Assembly: GCA_030456445.1 (NCBI GenBank)
Contig: JAKDNM010000006.1
Location: forward strand, 1-61,621
Source of the DNA: Hyphomicrobiales bacterium
GTDB taxonomy: Bacteria; Pseudomonadota; Alphaproteobacteria; Rhizobiales; Rhizobiaceae
Direction of reading: 5' to 3'
DNA length: 61,621 nucleotides
Shown: one piece after another, positions 9,969-19,448 of the stretch
Layout: each line of letters opens with the position of its first letter
Numbering within the stretch: position 1 is the stretch's first letter
The notes under the pieces: generated by a model
Seen by the model: the letters and a program-made list of their open reading frames with translations, nothing else
What the model was told of the DNA's origin: nothing
Databases searched by the model: none
Made by a program: the position numbers and the translations under genes

Positions 9969-11911
9969 AACGCTTGTCCCAGACCGATATAGAAAGCCAG
10001 GCTAGGATCGCCCTTGCGACGATCGAGCGGGATGGCCACATCCGCCCGCAACGGCCCCAGGCCGGTATAGTAGCGCACGCCCGCGCCGACGCCGACCCGG
10101 AATTTTTCCGAGAAATCGGGGACGGAATCAGCTCCCACATAGCCGGCATCGACGAAGCCGACCACCCCGATGGAATCGGTGACGCGGGCGCGCAGTTCCG
10201 CCGACGCCTCGATCAGGGAGCGTCCGCCGGCGACGATGCCGCCGGGCAAATGCACGCCGATATTTCGGTAGGCATAGCCGCGGACAGAGCCGCCGCCGCC
10301 CGCGAGGAAGAGCTTGTCCGGCGCGGCCTCGGCGATGGACGGGCCGACGATCGAGCCGAGCTTCAGCCGGCCGGCGAGCACGACGCGCTTGTCCTTGCCG
10401 AAGCCGTAATAGGCGCGGCCTTCCGCCATCATCCGGACGGCTGGATTGCCGTAATTGAACTCGTAGAAGGGGTGGACGATGCCATCGAGATAATAGCCGC
10501 CGGTCGGGTCGATTTTGTTGTCGCGCGCGTCGTAGGTCAGGCCGCCGAGAACACCGACGTCGAGGAAATCGCGCGTGCCGAAATCGTCGTCGAAGCGCGA
10601 CGGGCCGCCGGTGAGGAACAGCTTGCCCGAAAGCTCGTCGGTGAAGATGCGGTTGAAACCGACCATGCCGGTGACGGAGGTACGGGTATAGATATCGAGC
10701 ACTTCGCGGTCGCCGATCACCGAGGTGATGAAATCCGTATCGGGCGTGAAGACGCCGGGGCGGGTGAAGGTCGCGCCGGCGCGGTAGGTAAGGTCGGCGG
10801 GATTGACGGTGTTGCCGAAGCCCGCGACCTTGGCTTCCAGCTTCAGGCTCTCGGCGTGCCCGAACAGGTTGCGGTGCAGCCAGTATGTCTGGAAGCCGGC
10901 GCCGTCCACCGTCGAATAATCGGCGCCGACGCCGAAGCGGTGGAGCGGCCGTTCCTGCACGATGAGGCCCATCGGCATGAGCCCGTCGGGATCGATCGTT
11001 TCCGCTTCCTCGAAGCGGGAGGAGCGGAACACGCCGAGCCTCATCAGGCGCTTGTTGGCGCGGTCGATGTCGTCGGGATCGTATTCATGGCCCTCAGGCA
11101 GGCCCGCCATCCAGGCGACGAAGGCCGGGTCCATCCGGTCGGTGCCCGTGACGGTAACCGGGCCGTAATAGGCCTTGCGCCCGGGCTTCATCTCGATTGT
11201 CGCGTCGATGGTGCTCGTGCGATGGGCGGCGACGACGCGTTGTGTCGCCACCTCTGCTTTCGGATAGCCCTGCTGGCGCCACGCCTCCGTCGCCAGCGTG
11301 TCGGCTTTCAGGATCGTCCCGGAACGAGCGAGCTGCCCCGGCACGAAACCCTGATCCTGCGGCAAGGGCACCTTGTCCCTGCGCGCGGTCGGAGGGGGCG
11401 CCTGATTGACGATCTGGGTTTTGCCGAAGACGAAGGGCGGGCCGGGATCGACCGAAATGCTGATTTTCACCGGCTGGGAAAGCTCGGCGTCGGGCGGCAG
11501 CTTGTCGACCTCGCGTCCGTCGGCCTTGATGCTGATCGCGCCGCCATAGCGGCCCTGGCCATAAAGCGTATCGAGCAGCCGCCGGTAATCGCTGCGCGCC
11601 TTGGCAAGCAGGCCCGACACACCGGAAGCCGGCTTATCCTTGTCTTTCCAGAGGCCCGAGGCCGCTTCGATGGCCTTCTTCAGATCCTTGGTCTCGGATT
11701 TACCGTCGAGCCCCGTCGCCTCGGAAACGTCGAAGTCGACCGAATAGGAGACCGGCTCGCCGATCGTATCCTCGTTCTTCTGTGCCTGACTGGGCCGTTC
11801 GAAGAACTTCATGCCGAACAGCTTGAACGCGTGCGCGGGCGACCACGCCGCCGCCAGGGCAAGGGCGAGCAGAAGTGCCTGGCACCGGCGCTTCGAACCT
11901 TTTATCCCCAC
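9965..11911 (-). CDS. tamA: autotransporter assembly outer-membrane protein TamA
   Basis: This Omp85-family protein (about 648 residues) has a signal peptide ending near SPAHA, POTRA-like repeats in the N-terminal half, and a C-terminal bacterial surface antigen barrel. The barrel includes FLAGGGGSVRGYAYRNIG, the conserved VRGY lid-lock motif of Omp85 proteins, and ends in an aromatic residue (LGQAF), as outer-membrane barrels do. The frame is open to a TTG at 11923. I prefer the GTG at 11911 because GAGG lies six bases upstream. It is the first gene of a two-gene operon with tamB and partners it in outer-membrane assembly. Confidence 0.92.
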   Translation of the reverse strand: MGIKGSKRRCQALLLALALAAAWSPAHAFKLFGMKFFERPSQAQKNEDTIGEPVSYSVDFDVSEATGLDGKSETKDLKKAIEAASGLWKDKDKPASGVSGLLAKARSDYRRLLDTLYGQGRYGGAISIKADGREVDKLPPDAELSQPVKISISVDPGPPFVFGKTQIVNQAPPPTARRDKVPLPQDQGFVPGQLARSGTILKADTLATEAWRQQGYPKAEVATQRVVAAHRTSTIDATIEMKPGRKAYYGPVTVTGTDRMDPAFVAWMAGLPEGHEYDPDDIDRANKRLMRLGVFRSSRFEEAETIDPDGLMPMGLIVQERPLHRFGVGADYSTVDGAGFQTYWLHRNLFGHAESLKLEAKVAGFGNTVNPADLTYRAGATFTRPGVFTPDTDFITSVIGDREVLDIYTRTSVTGMVGFNRIFTDELSGKLFLTGGPSRFDDDFGTRDFLDVGVLGGLTYDARDNKIDPTGGYYLDGIVHPFYEFNYGNPAVRMMAEGRAYYGFGKDKRVVLAGRLKLGSIVGPSIAEAAPDKLFLAGGGGSVRGYAYRNIGVHLPGGIVAGGRSLIEASAELRARVTDSIGVVGFVDAGYVGADSVPDFSEKFRVGVGAGVRYYTGLGPLRADVAIPLDRRKGDPSLAFYIGLGQAF

Positions 11912-12093
11912 CCTTTTCCTCAACGCGTACTAGCCCGGAACGTCCCCGATACTTGCCCAGAGCACCGAAGGGTCACCATAGGCCGCCTGTCCCGCAAAGG
12001 CAAAATGCGATCTTGCCCATTGATTGCAAATGAACTTTTTGTTGCATCGGGGTCACATTCCCGCCCCACCGGTACGCGACCGCGTGCGGGGCG

Positions 12094-12660
12094 TCAGGCG
12101 CGAAAGGGCTTGCTGAGAAACCGCGATCCCTCGAGCCCGAAACGCCAAGGCGTCTCGACGCCTTTCGTGAGGCCGATGCGCCTGCCGATGCTGACGGCTT
12201 CCATTGCCTTTGCCCTCCAAAGGGCGAAGGGCGGTTCGTCAAGGGCGAGACCGTCATGGGACTTGTCGACGCCGAGCGCCTGGCAGAGCTTTCCCGGCCC
12301 GCTGCACAAGGCCCTTCCATCCTCGACGCCGCGCCGGCTCCGCATGACCTCAAGGCCCTCGGTCGGCTCGATGGCGCGCAGGAGAACGGCGCTTCCCGGC
12401 TGGCAAACGAGGTTCAGGCACCAATGAATGCCGTAGGAGCGGTAGACATAGGCGTGACCGGGCTGGCCGAACATCACGCGGTTGCGCGGGGTTTCGCCAT
12501 TGAACGAATGCGATGCGGGGTCGTCGCGATCATAGGCCTCGACCTCCACGATGATGCCGCCCGCGCCGGCGAAGCGGAGGCGCGCGCCGATCAGTTCCTG
12601 CGCGACGGCAAGTACGGGGCGGTCGAAGAACTGGCGCGTAAGCGTATTGGCGGCAAGCAT
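12094..12660 (-). CDS. DNA-3-methyladenine glycosylase (AAG/MPG family)
   Basis: This 188-residue alkyladenine glycosylase excises alkylated purines in base-excision repair. It shows family landmarks in order: FFDRPVLAVAQELIG, the VEVEAY segment with the catalytic glutamate, SHSFNGETPRNRVMFG, YVYRSYGIHWCLN (the intercalating tyrosine region) and SGPGKLCQALGV. Length matches bacterial members. It is divergent from ddl, with 160 bp between the starts. It is not related to the TagA or AlkA families. Confidence 0.95.
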   Translation of the reverse strand: MLAANTLTRQFFDRPVLAVAQELIGARLRFAGAGGIIVEVEAYDRDDPASHSFNGETPRNRVMFGQPGHAYVYRSYGIHWCLNLVCQPGSAVLLRAIEPTEGLEVMRSRRGVEDGRALCSGPGKLCQALGVDKSHDGLALDEPPFALWRAKAMEAVSIGRRIGLTKGVETPWRFGLEGSRFLSKPFRA

Positions 12661-12820
12661 AGCCTCGCATAACCCGCTCCTTTGCGAGCGGCAACGCGGT
12701 GATGGAAATTCCGTGCACCATATGGTCGATGCGATGGAACGGTACGCCCGAAAATGTTACCCGACGAGGCGGGTATGTATCGGCACCCCGGCGTGCCGGC
12801 CCGTTTCGTTGGAGCTTTTC

Positions 12821-13897
12821 ATGGTCGATCCCTCCAAAAGGCTGCGCATCGCCGTGCTCTATGGCGGGCGCTCCGCCGAGCATGAGGTGTCGGTGATGTC
12901 GGCGACCAACGTCATGCGTGCGCTCGACCCGGCGAAATACGACGCCGTTCCGATCTTCGTTACCCGCGAAGGGAAATGGCTCCTCGGCGGCTTTGAGGAT
13001 CGCGCTCTCTCAAGCCCCTCAGGCGGTACGGACGTCAGCCTCGTGCCGGGCGGCGAGGGGCGGATGATTGCGATCCCAGCGGATGGCGTGCCGCATGAAA
13101 TGCCGAAAATCGACATTTTGTTCCCCGTCCTGCATGGGCTGCATGGGGAGGATGGTGCCGTCCAGGGGCTGGCGGAGGTGGCGCGCGTGCCACTTGCCGG
13201 CTGCGGCATCCTCGGCTCGGCGACCGCGCTCGACAAGGATATCGCCAAGCGGCTTTTGAAGGCGGCCGGACTGCCGGTCGCGCGTGCCGTCGTCATCCAT
13301 GAGGGCGAGGCGGCTTCGCTTGCGGCGCTTGAAAGCGAACTTGGCTTGCCTTTCTTCGTCAAGCCGGCGCGGCAGGGGTCTTCCGTCGGTGTCCGGAAGG
13401 TTCATGCCAGCCAGGAATTCGAGGTCGCGCTCGCTGAAGGTTTCAGGCATGACCGAAAGCTCATGGCCGAGGAATTCATCGACGGCCGCGAGATCGAATG
13501 CGCCGTTCTGGAGGACGCGGAAGGCGGGATTTTCGTTTCCCGGCCGGGCGAGATCGTGCCGGCGGAGAGCCATGGCTTCTACAGCTACGACGCCAAATAT
13601 ATCGATGAGGACGGCGCGGTGCTTAAGGTGCCGGCAAAACTGCCAGGTGAGATCGAAGAGCGTATCCGGTCGATGGCCGCGCAGGCTTTCCGGGCGCTCG
13701 GCTGCGATGGCATGGCGCGCGCCGATTTTTTCGTGACGGCGGACATGCGAATCCTGGTCAACGAACTCAACACCATCCCCGGCTTCACTGATATCAGCAT
13801 GTATTCAAAGGCGATGGAGGCGAGCGGCGTCGGCTATTTCGAGATCATCGACCGGCTGGTGGCGCATGGGCTGGCGCGCGCCGGCCGATCGAATTGA
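12821..13897 (+). CDS. ddl: D-alanine--D-alanine ligase
   Basis: This 358-residue ATP-grasp enzyme makes D-Ala-D-Ala for peptidoglycan. The start at 12821 is chosen because GGAG lies just upstream and MVDPSKRLRIAVLYGGRSAEHEVS is the normal family N-terminus; the frame is open further upstream but that sequence is not conserved in type. Later landmarks are GCGILGSATALDKDIAK, LPFFVKPARQGSSVGV, and VNELNTIPGFTDISMYSK carrying the NxN magnesium ligands. The length and the HEVSV motif put it in the long DdlA-like group. It stands outside the usual mur/ftsQ cluster, so it may be a second copy, which this window cannot settle. Confidence 0.94.
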   Translation: MVDPSKRLRIAVLYGGRSAEHEVSVMSATNVMRALDPAKYDAVPIFVTREGKWLLGGFEDRALSSPSGGTDVSLVPGGEGRMIAIPADGVPHEMPKIDILFPVLHGLHGEDGAVQGLAEVARVPLAGCGILGSATALDKDIAKRLLKAAGLPVARAVVIHEGEAASLAALESELGLPFFVKPARQGSSVGVRKVHASQEFEVALAEGFRHDRKLMAEEFIDGREIECAVLEDAEGGIFVSRPGEIVPAESHGFYSYDAKYIDEDGAVLKVPAKLPGEIEERIRSMAAQAFRALGCDGMARADFFVTADMRILVNELNTIPGFTDISMYSKAMEASGVGYFEIIDRLVAHGLARAGRSN

Positions 13898-13967
13898 TCG
13901 GTCCAAAGATGCGAAGTGCTTTGCGTGCGGTCCGGAGGCTGGTAGAGCGGAGCAGGAGGAATTCGCC

Positions 13968-14378
13968 ATGGACATCATTCCTGTCGGCACGCATGTGACG
14001 CGCCGGGGGCCGGCCGAGTGGTTTACCGGAACGGTCTGGATCGATCCGGTGATCGAGGCACCGGCACCCGCCCGCATCAGGGCCGCACGCGTCTCGTTCG
14101 AGCCGGGTGCGCGCACCGCCTGGCACACACACCCGCTCGGCCAGACGCTGCACGTTCTTTCAGGCGTCGGGCGCGCTCAGTCGGAGAACGGCCCGCTGCG
14201 CACCATCCGGGCGGGCGATACGGTCTGGATACCACCTGGCGAAAAGCACTGGCACGGTGCGGATCCGGCCATAGGAATGGTGCATCTCGCGCTTCAGGAA
14301 AGCCTTGACGGGGTGCAGACCGACTGGCTGGAAAAGGTCGGAGACGAGATTTATAACGCCGCCCCGATCGCGGATTAG
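13968..14378 (+). CDS. small cupin-domain protein, (R)-mandelonitrile-lyase-like
   Basis: The 136-residue single-domain cupin starts at an ATG preceded by a strong AGGAGGA. Cupin motif 1 is visible as WHTHPLGQTLHVLSGVG, and motif 2 as GDTVWIPPGEKHWHGAD. The spacing H-x-H-x3-Q with a distant H gives four metal ligands, as in the manganese cupins that include bacterial hydroxynitrile lyases. Related proteins are often annotated as carboxymuconolactone-decarboxylase-associated or quercetinase-like, so the reaction is uncertain. It follows ddl by 70 bp on the same strand and could share its transcript, although no functional link is evident. Confidence 0.75.
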   Translation: MDIIPVGTHVTRRGPAEWFTGTVWIDPVIEAPAPARIRAARVSFEPGARTAWHTHPLGQTLHVLSGVGRAQSENGPLRTIRAGDTVWIPPGEKHWHGADPAIGMVHLALQESLDGVQTDWLEKVGDEIYNAAPIAD

Positions 14379-14751
14379 GTGCTGCATTCGGGCTTGGCGG
14401 TTGCCGTTGACAACGGGAAGCCGTTGGCTACGATCAAATGCAGAGGGGACTTGCGGACCAATGGGTGCCTTCTCAAAACGCGGATGCCGCGGGGGCAGGC
14501 ATCACCGCGAGAGGGGACGAAGAACGATGTGTCGGTTAGCAAGGCTCCGATCGACAGGCCTCGATTCGGCCAGAAACGCTACTTTGGGACCGGACAATTC
14601 CATACGAGACAGGACGATGCCGTTCTTCAGCGCTTCGGGAGCGAATGAGGTCCTTTGACGGCCTGGGAGGCAAGAAACGCGCGGTGATCCCGTTCTATGG
14701 CGCGCCCGAATGAGCGTGCCGACAATCAAGTTGAAACAAGAAACAGGGAAC
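14379..14751. other. intergenic region, no gene seen
   Basis: These 373 bp separate the cupin from the binding-protein gene. Open frames exist, but none has a convincing ribosome site or recognisable protein. The one clear signal is a promoter-like pair near 14407-14434. If used for the ABC operon, it would leave a leader of roughly 300 nt. No riboswitch consensus was recognised. Confidence 0.6.
14407..14434 (+). promoter_or_regulatory. sigma-70-type promoter candidate for the peptide-type ABC operon
   Basis: A perfect -35 hexamer TTGACA at 14407-14412 is followed after 16 bp by TACGAT at 14429-14434. It is the best promoter-like pair upstream of the five-gene ABC operon. Its distance from the first start codon implies a long untranslated leader or a short transcript of its own. 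Confidence 0.5.
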
Positions 14752-16404
14752 ATGAGTATGAGGAAAGAGGGACGATTTTGGGAGAGGCTGCCCCGGGCGG
14801 TGGCTGGCGCGCTATGCGCCTTGTCGCTGTCGGTCGGGGTGCCGGTGACGGCGGGGACCATGTTGACGGCATCGCCCGCGATGGCCCAGGGCAAGACCCT
14901 GCGGTTCGCTTTCCAGGGAACGCTGAACGCGCTCGACCCCTATTCGCTGAACGAGACATTCACGCTCGGCATGCTTGGCAACGTCTATGAGGGGCTGACC
15001 CGGCGCGACAAGGATCTCAATGTCATTCCCGGCCTTGCCGAAAGCTGGGAGATGCTCGATCCGCTGCATTGGCGGTTTCATCTGCGCAAGGGCGTCAAAT
15101 TCGCCAATGGCGACCCGTTCACGGCCGATGACGTCATCTTTTCGGCGGATCGCGTCCGCTCCGACGGGTCGGACCTGAAAACGCGCATTCCGGCCGATTC
15201 CGAGTGGAAGAAGGTCGACGACAACACGGTCGACGTGATCCTCAAGAGCCCGAACCCCATTCTCTTTGCCGAATGGGACACCTTCTACATCATGGACAAG
15301 GAGTGGTGCGAAAAGGTTGGCGCGGTGAAGGTCGTGTCGGCCAAGGATACCAACCCTGGCCCCTCGGCCTACGAGGCGAACGGTACCGGTCCCTTCGAGA
15401 TCGTCAGCCATCAGCCCGGCGTGAAGACCGTCTTCAAGCGCAATCCCGATTATTGGGGCAAGATCGAGAGCAATCTGGACGAGGTCGATTTCACGCCGAT
15501 CGCGTCGGATTCCACCCGCGTGGCCGCGCTTTTGTCGGGCGATGTCGATCTCATCGAACCCGTTCCGGTGCAGGACATCAAGCGCGTCAGGGACGATCCG
15601 AATACCGACGCGTTGACCGGACCCGAGCTGCGCGTCGTCTTCCTGAATTTCAACCAGATGCGCGACGAACTGCCGACGTCCAACATCAAGGGCAAAAACC
15701 CGTTCAAGGACCCGAATGTCCGCAAGGCATTCTACCAGGCGATCGATATCGAGGCGATCGACAAGCGCATCATGCGCGGGCTCGCCACGCCGGTGCCGCT
15801 CCTGATCGCGCCGCAGCTCTATTCGGCTCCTGACCTCAAGCGCTGGCCCTATGATCCGGCGGCAGCGAAGAAGCTGCTTACCGATGCAGGCTATCCGGAT
15901 GGCTTCACGGTCGGCATGGACTGCCCGAACGACCGCTACGTCAATGACGCGCAAATCTGTCAGGCTGTTGTTTCGATGCTGGCCAAGATCGGGGTTACCA
16001 TCAATCTGAACGCCCAGCCGAAAGCCAAATTCTTCGCCAAGGTGCTGGCGCCCGGCGGCTACGACACGGACTTCTCCATGCTTGGCTGGACGCCTTCTTC
16101 GTTCGATTCGTGGAACGTCTTCACGAGTCTTGCGACCTGCCGCGATGCGTCGGGCAAAGGCGGGCCGTTCAACCTCGGCGGCTATTGCAACAAGAAGGTC
16201 GACGAGCTTGCCGCCAAGATCCTTGTCGAAACCGACAAGGCCAAGCGGGACGACATGATCCATCAGGCCTACCGCATCCTGCTCGACGATACCTCGCACA
16301 TCCCCCTTCACCAGCAGTCGCTGTCCTGGGGCAAGCGCAAGAATGTCGAGATCACGCAGCGCTCCGACGATCAGGTCCTGTTCTACTGGGCCAGCATCAA
16401 GTAA
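14752..16404 (+). CDS. peptide/nickel-type ABC transporter substrate-binding protein
   Basis: This cluster-C periplasmic binding protein of about 550 residues (SBP_bac_5 family) has a basic start followed by a signal peptide ending in SPAMA-Q. Family features include LGNVYEGLTRRD, FHLRKGVKFANGDPFTADDV and the C-terminal IPLHQQS with a YW near the end. ATGs at 14710, 14752 and 14758 are all in frame; 14752 is chosen because the signal peptide then has a normal n-region. It delivers ligand to the two permeases that follow. Substrates of this family range from peptides to nickel, sugars and opines, so the ligand is unknown. The LacI regulator at the operon end hints at a sugar-like or glycoside inducer. 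Confidence 0.93.
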   Translation: MSMRKEGRFWERLPRAVAGALCALSLSVGVPVTAGTMLTASPAMAQGKTLRFAFQGTLNALDPYSLNETFTLGMLGNVYEGLTRRDKDLNVIPGLAESWEMLDPLHWRFHLRKGVKFANGDPFTADDVIFSADRVRSDGSDLKTRIPADSEWKKVDDNTVDVILKSPNPILFAEWDTFYIMDKEWCEKVGAVKVVSAKDTNPGPSAYEANGTGPFEIVSHQPGVKTVFKRNPDYWGKIESNLDEVDFTPIASDSTRVAALLSGDVDLIEPVPVQDIKRVRDDPNTDALTGPELRVVFLNFNQMRDELPTSNIKGKNPFKDPNVRKAFYQAIDIEAIDKRIMRGLATPVPLLIAPQLYSAPDLKRWPYDPAAAKKLLTDAGYPDGFTVGMDCPNDRYVNDAQICQAVVSMLAKIGVTINLNAQPKAKFFAKVLAPGGYDTDFSMLGWTPSSFDSWNVFTSLATCRDASGKGGPFNLGGYCNKKVDELAAKILVETDKAKRDDMIHQAYRILLDDTSHIPLHQQSLSWGKRKNVEITQRSDDQVLFYWASIK

Positions 16405-16468
16405 GCCGCCGGCTTTGATATCCGCCCGGGCCTTTGCGGTCCGGGCGGGACCTTCCAAGGATATTTGA

Positions 16469-17449
16469 ATGCTGGCTTTTGCCATTCGGCGACTGATCCA
16501 GGCCATCGGCGTGATGCTGGTCGTCGCGATGATTTCGTTCGTGATGTTCCGCTTCGTGGGTGATCCGGTGAGCCAGCTTGTCGGCAACGACACGCCGCCG
16601 GCGGAACGCGCGCAATTGCGCAAGGAACTCGGTCTCGACGATCCGATCTACGTGCAGTTCGCCCGCTTCGTCGACAAGGCGGCGCATTTCGATTTCGGCA
16701 TTTCCTACCAGATCAAGCAGCCCGTCTCGACGCTGATCGCCCAACGCCTGCCGGCGACGCTGGAACTGTCCATCGTCTCCGCCATCCTGGCGCTGGTGGT
16801 CGGCATGCCGATGGGGGTCTATACGGGGCTATATCCGCATAGCTGGCTGTCGCGGCTGTTTCTGGCGATCAGTCTCGCCGGTATATCGCTGCCGACCTTC
16901 CTGATCGGCATCCTTCTCATCTTCATCTTCTCGGTCAATTTCGGCATGCTGCCGTCGTTCGGGCGAGGAGACGTCGTCTCGCTCGGCGGATACTGGACGA
17001 CAGGGCTCCTGACGCGGACCGGCCTTCAATCGATCATTCTGCCGTCGATCACGCTCGGACTGTTCCAGATGACGCTGATCATGCGGCTGGTGCGCGGCGA
17101 GATGCTGGAAGTGCTGCGCACCGACTACATCAAGTTCGCCCGGGCGCGCGGACTATCGCGGCGGGCCATCAATTTCGGCCATGCGCTGAAGAACACGCTG
17201 GTGCCGGTCATTACGATCACCGGTCTGCAACTCGGCTCGATCATCGCGTTTTCAATCATCACCGAGACCGTGTTCCAGTGGCCGGGCATGGGCCTCCTGT
17301 TCCTGCAGGCGGTGCAGAACGTCGATATCCCGATCATGGCGGCCTACCTGCTCCTGATCGCCTTCCTGTTCACGCTCATCAACTTCATCGTCGACCTGCT
17401 CTACGTGGCGGTCGACCCCCGCATTCGTATCGGGGGCGCCAAGGCATGA
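16469..17449 (+). CDS. ABC transporter permease, DppB type
   Basis: The 326-residue inner-membrane permease has about six hydrophobic segments. It begins MLAFAIRRLIQAIGVMLVV, the usual DppB/OppB N-terminal helix. The EAA loop is seen in LSRRAINFGHALKNTLVPVI, and the C-terminus carries TVFQWPGMGLLFLQAVQNVDIP, typical of this subfamily. Its stop overlaps the next start (ATGA), so the two permeases are translationally coupled and should form the heterodimeric channel. Confidence 0.95.
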   Translation: MLAFAIRRLIQAIGVMLVVAMISFVMFRFVGDPVSQLVGNDTPPAERAQLRKELGLDDPIYVQFARFVDKAAHFDFGISYQIKQPVSTLIAQRLPATLELSIVSAILALVVGMPMGVYTGLYPHSWLSRLFLAISLAGISLPTFLIGILLIFIFSVNFGMLPSFGRGDVVSLGGYWTTGLLTRTGLQSIILPSITLGLFQMTLIMRLVRGEMLEVLRTDYIKFARARGLSRRAINFGHALKNTLVPVITITGLQLGSIIAFSIITETVFQWPGMGLLFLQAVQNVDIPIMAAYLLLIAFLFTLINFIVDLLYVAVDPRIRIGGAKA

Positions 17450-18402
17450 GCGAACTGACGGAAATGGTGGAGACACCGGCCGATGTCCCGCCGGGTCTGG
17501 CACGGCGCGTCATCGACAGTGATCTCTTCTATTCCTTCCGCCGCTCGCCGTTGACGATGGTGGCGGCGCTGGTGACGGTGATCCTGGTCCTCGCAGCCCT
17601 GTTGGCGCCATGGATTGCGCCACATGATCCTTTCGATCCGGCGAAAATCTCGATCATGGACAGCCTCTATCCGCCGGTGTGGTCCGACGGCGGCCAATCC
17701 GGCTTCCTGCTTGGAACGGACAATCAGGGGCGCGACGTCTTCTCCACAATCCTCTACGGCATGCGCATTTCGCTCGCCGTGGGCTTCGCCAGCGTCGTGC
17801 TGGCGCTTTTCATCGGCGTAACGCTGGGGCTGATCGCAGGCTATGTCGGCGGCGCGGTCGATTCGATCATCATGCGCGTCGCCGACGTGCAATTGACCTT
17901 CCCCGCGATCCTGACCGCCCTCATCATCGACGGGGTGGCGCGCGGCATTGCAGGCCCGAGGGCTTACGAGGATATCGTCTTCTGGGTGCTGGTGCTGTCG
18001 ATCGGGCTTTCCTTCTGGGTCCAATACGCGCGAACCGTGCGTGGTTCGGTGCTGGTGGAGGCCAACAAGGAATATGTGCTCGCCGCGCGGCTGATCGGAC
18101 TGAGGCCCGCGACCATCATGTTCCGGCACGTTCTGCCCAACGTGCTCGGGCCGGTGCTGGTCATCGCCACCATCAACCTGGCGCTCGCCATCATCACCGA
18201 GGCGACGCTGTCGTTCCTCGGCGTCGGCATTCCGCCGACCCAGCCGTCGCTCGGTACGCTGATCCGCATCGGCGACGATTTCCTGTTCTCCGGGGAATGG
18301 TGGATCACCATCTTCCCCGGCGCCACGCTCGCGCTTCTGGCCCTGGCCGTCAATCTTCTCGGCGACTGGCTGCGCGACGCACTCAACCCGAAGCTTAGAT
18401 GA
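17446..18402 (+). CDS. ABC transporter permease, DppC type
   Basis: This 318-residue partner permease starts at the ATG overlapping the upstream stop. A cytoplasmic N-terminus leads to the first helix (PLTMVAALVTVILVLAALLA). LLGTDNQGRDVFSTILYGMR is the conserved DppC/OppC segment, and LIGLRPATIMFRHVLPNVL is the EAA loop that contacts the ATPases. TEATLSFLGVGIPPTQPSLG near the C-terminus is also characteristic. The stop overlaps the start of the first ATPase gene. Confidence 0.95.
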   Translation: MSELTEMVETPADVPPGLARRVIDSDLFYSFRRSPLTMVAALVTVILVLAALLAPWIAPHDPFDPAKISIMDSLYPPVWSDGGQSGFLLGTDNQGRDVFSTILYGMRISLAVGFASVVLALFIGVTLGLIAGYVGGAVDSIIMRVADVQLTFPAILTALIIDGVARGIAGPRAYEDIVFWVLVLSIGLSFWVQYARTVRGSVLVEANKEYVLAARLIGLRPATIMFRHVLPNVLGPVLVIATINLALAIITEATLSFLGVGIPPTQPSLGTLIRIGDDFLFSGEWWITIFPGATLALLALAVNLLGDWLRDALNPKLR

Positions 18403-19448
18403 CCGCCGCGCTCTCCGTCAGGAACCTCAGGGTCGAGATACCGACGCGGCGCGGCGTGCTGACCGCGATCGACGATCTTTCCTTCGATATCGCGCCTGGC
18501 GAGGTGCTGGGCGTCGTCGGCGAATCCGGCGCGGGCAAGTCCATCACCGGCTCGGCGATCATCGGCCTGCTCGATCCGCCCGGACGCGTCGCGGGCGGCG
18601 AAATCCTCCTCTCCGGCGAGCGCATAGACAATCTGTCGCCGTCGGCGATGCGGCAGATCAGGGGAAAACGGATCGGCATGATCTTCCAGGATCCGCTGAC
18701 CAGCCTCAACCCGCTCTATCGGATCGGCGACCAACTGACCGAAACGATCCTGACGCATGAGGCGATCTCGGCTAAGGCGGCTGCCGAAAAGGCCGAACGC
18801 CTGCTGGTCGAGGTCGGCATTCCGGCGGCCGGCACCCGCATGTCGTCCTATCCACACCAGTTCTCCGGCGGCATGCGCCAGCGTGTGGTCATCGCGCTGG
18901 CGCTGGCGGCCGACCCCGAACTCGTCATCGCCGACGAACCGACGACGGCGCTCGACGTTTCCGTGCAGGCGCAGATCATCGCCCTCATCAAACGGCTCTG
19001 CAAGGATCGCGGAACATCGGTGATGCTGATCACGCACGATATGGGCGTGATCGCCGAGACAGCGGACAGGGTCTGCGTGCTCTATGCCGGGCGGCTGGCG
19101 GAAATCGGCGCCGTGCGCGATGTCGTCAAGCGGGCGCAGCACCCTTATACGCATGGGCTGATGGCGGCGATCCCGTCTCTCATCGATGATCCGAACGAGA
19201 AGCTCGAGCAGATTCCAGGCTCCATGCCCCGCCTCGGCGCCATCCCTGCCGGCTGCGCCTTCAATCCGCGCTGCACCTACCGCTTCGGCCGCTGCATGCG
19301 CGAGCGGCCGGGCATCTATCCCGTGGGCGCCAGCGATGCGTCCTGTTTCCTGCACGACGCGTCCGGGGAAGCCCCGCCCGCCGCCGTCGTTCGAAATGCG
19401 ATTGACGCCGGGATCGACGTGCGGGCGAGCGAAGGGGCGGAGCCATGA
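18399..19448 (+). CDS. ABC transporter ATP-binding protein, DppD type
   Basis: The 349-residue ATPase has Walker A GESGAGKS at residues 41-48, a Q-loop in MIFQDPLTSLNP, signature FSGGMRQR, Walker B LVIADEPTTALD and a switch histidine in LITHDMG. After residue 260 it carries the oligopeptide-transporter C-terminal extension with cysteines in PAGCAFNPRCTYRFGRC, which in this family can bind an iron-sulfur cluster. It overlaps both neighbours by 4 bp. Confidence 0.95.
   Translation: MTAALSVRNLRVEIPTRRGVLTAIDDLSFDIAPGEVLGVVGESGAGKSITGSAIIGLLDPPGRVAGGEILLSGERIDNLSPSAMRQIRGKRIGMIFQDPLTSLNPLYRIGDQLTETILTHEAISAKAAAEKAERLLVEVGIPAAGTRMSSYPHQFSGGMRQRVVIALALAADPELVIADEPTTALDVSVQAQIIALIKRLCKDRGTSVMLITHDMGVIAETADRVCVLYAGRLAEIGAVRDVVKRAQHPYTHGLMAAIPSLIDDPNEKLEQIPGSMPRLGAIPAGCAFNPRCTYRFGRCMRERPGIYPVGASDASCFLHDASGEAPPAAVVRNAIDAGIDVRASEGAEP

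Noticed and set aside
5439-9992. Several long plus-strand frames across tamB
   Set aside because: They are antisense to the repetitive tamB gene, have no family signature and no ribosome sites.
14379-14648. Small open frame after the cupin
   Set aside because: No ribosome site, no recognisable composition, and several overlapping frames of similar length exist.
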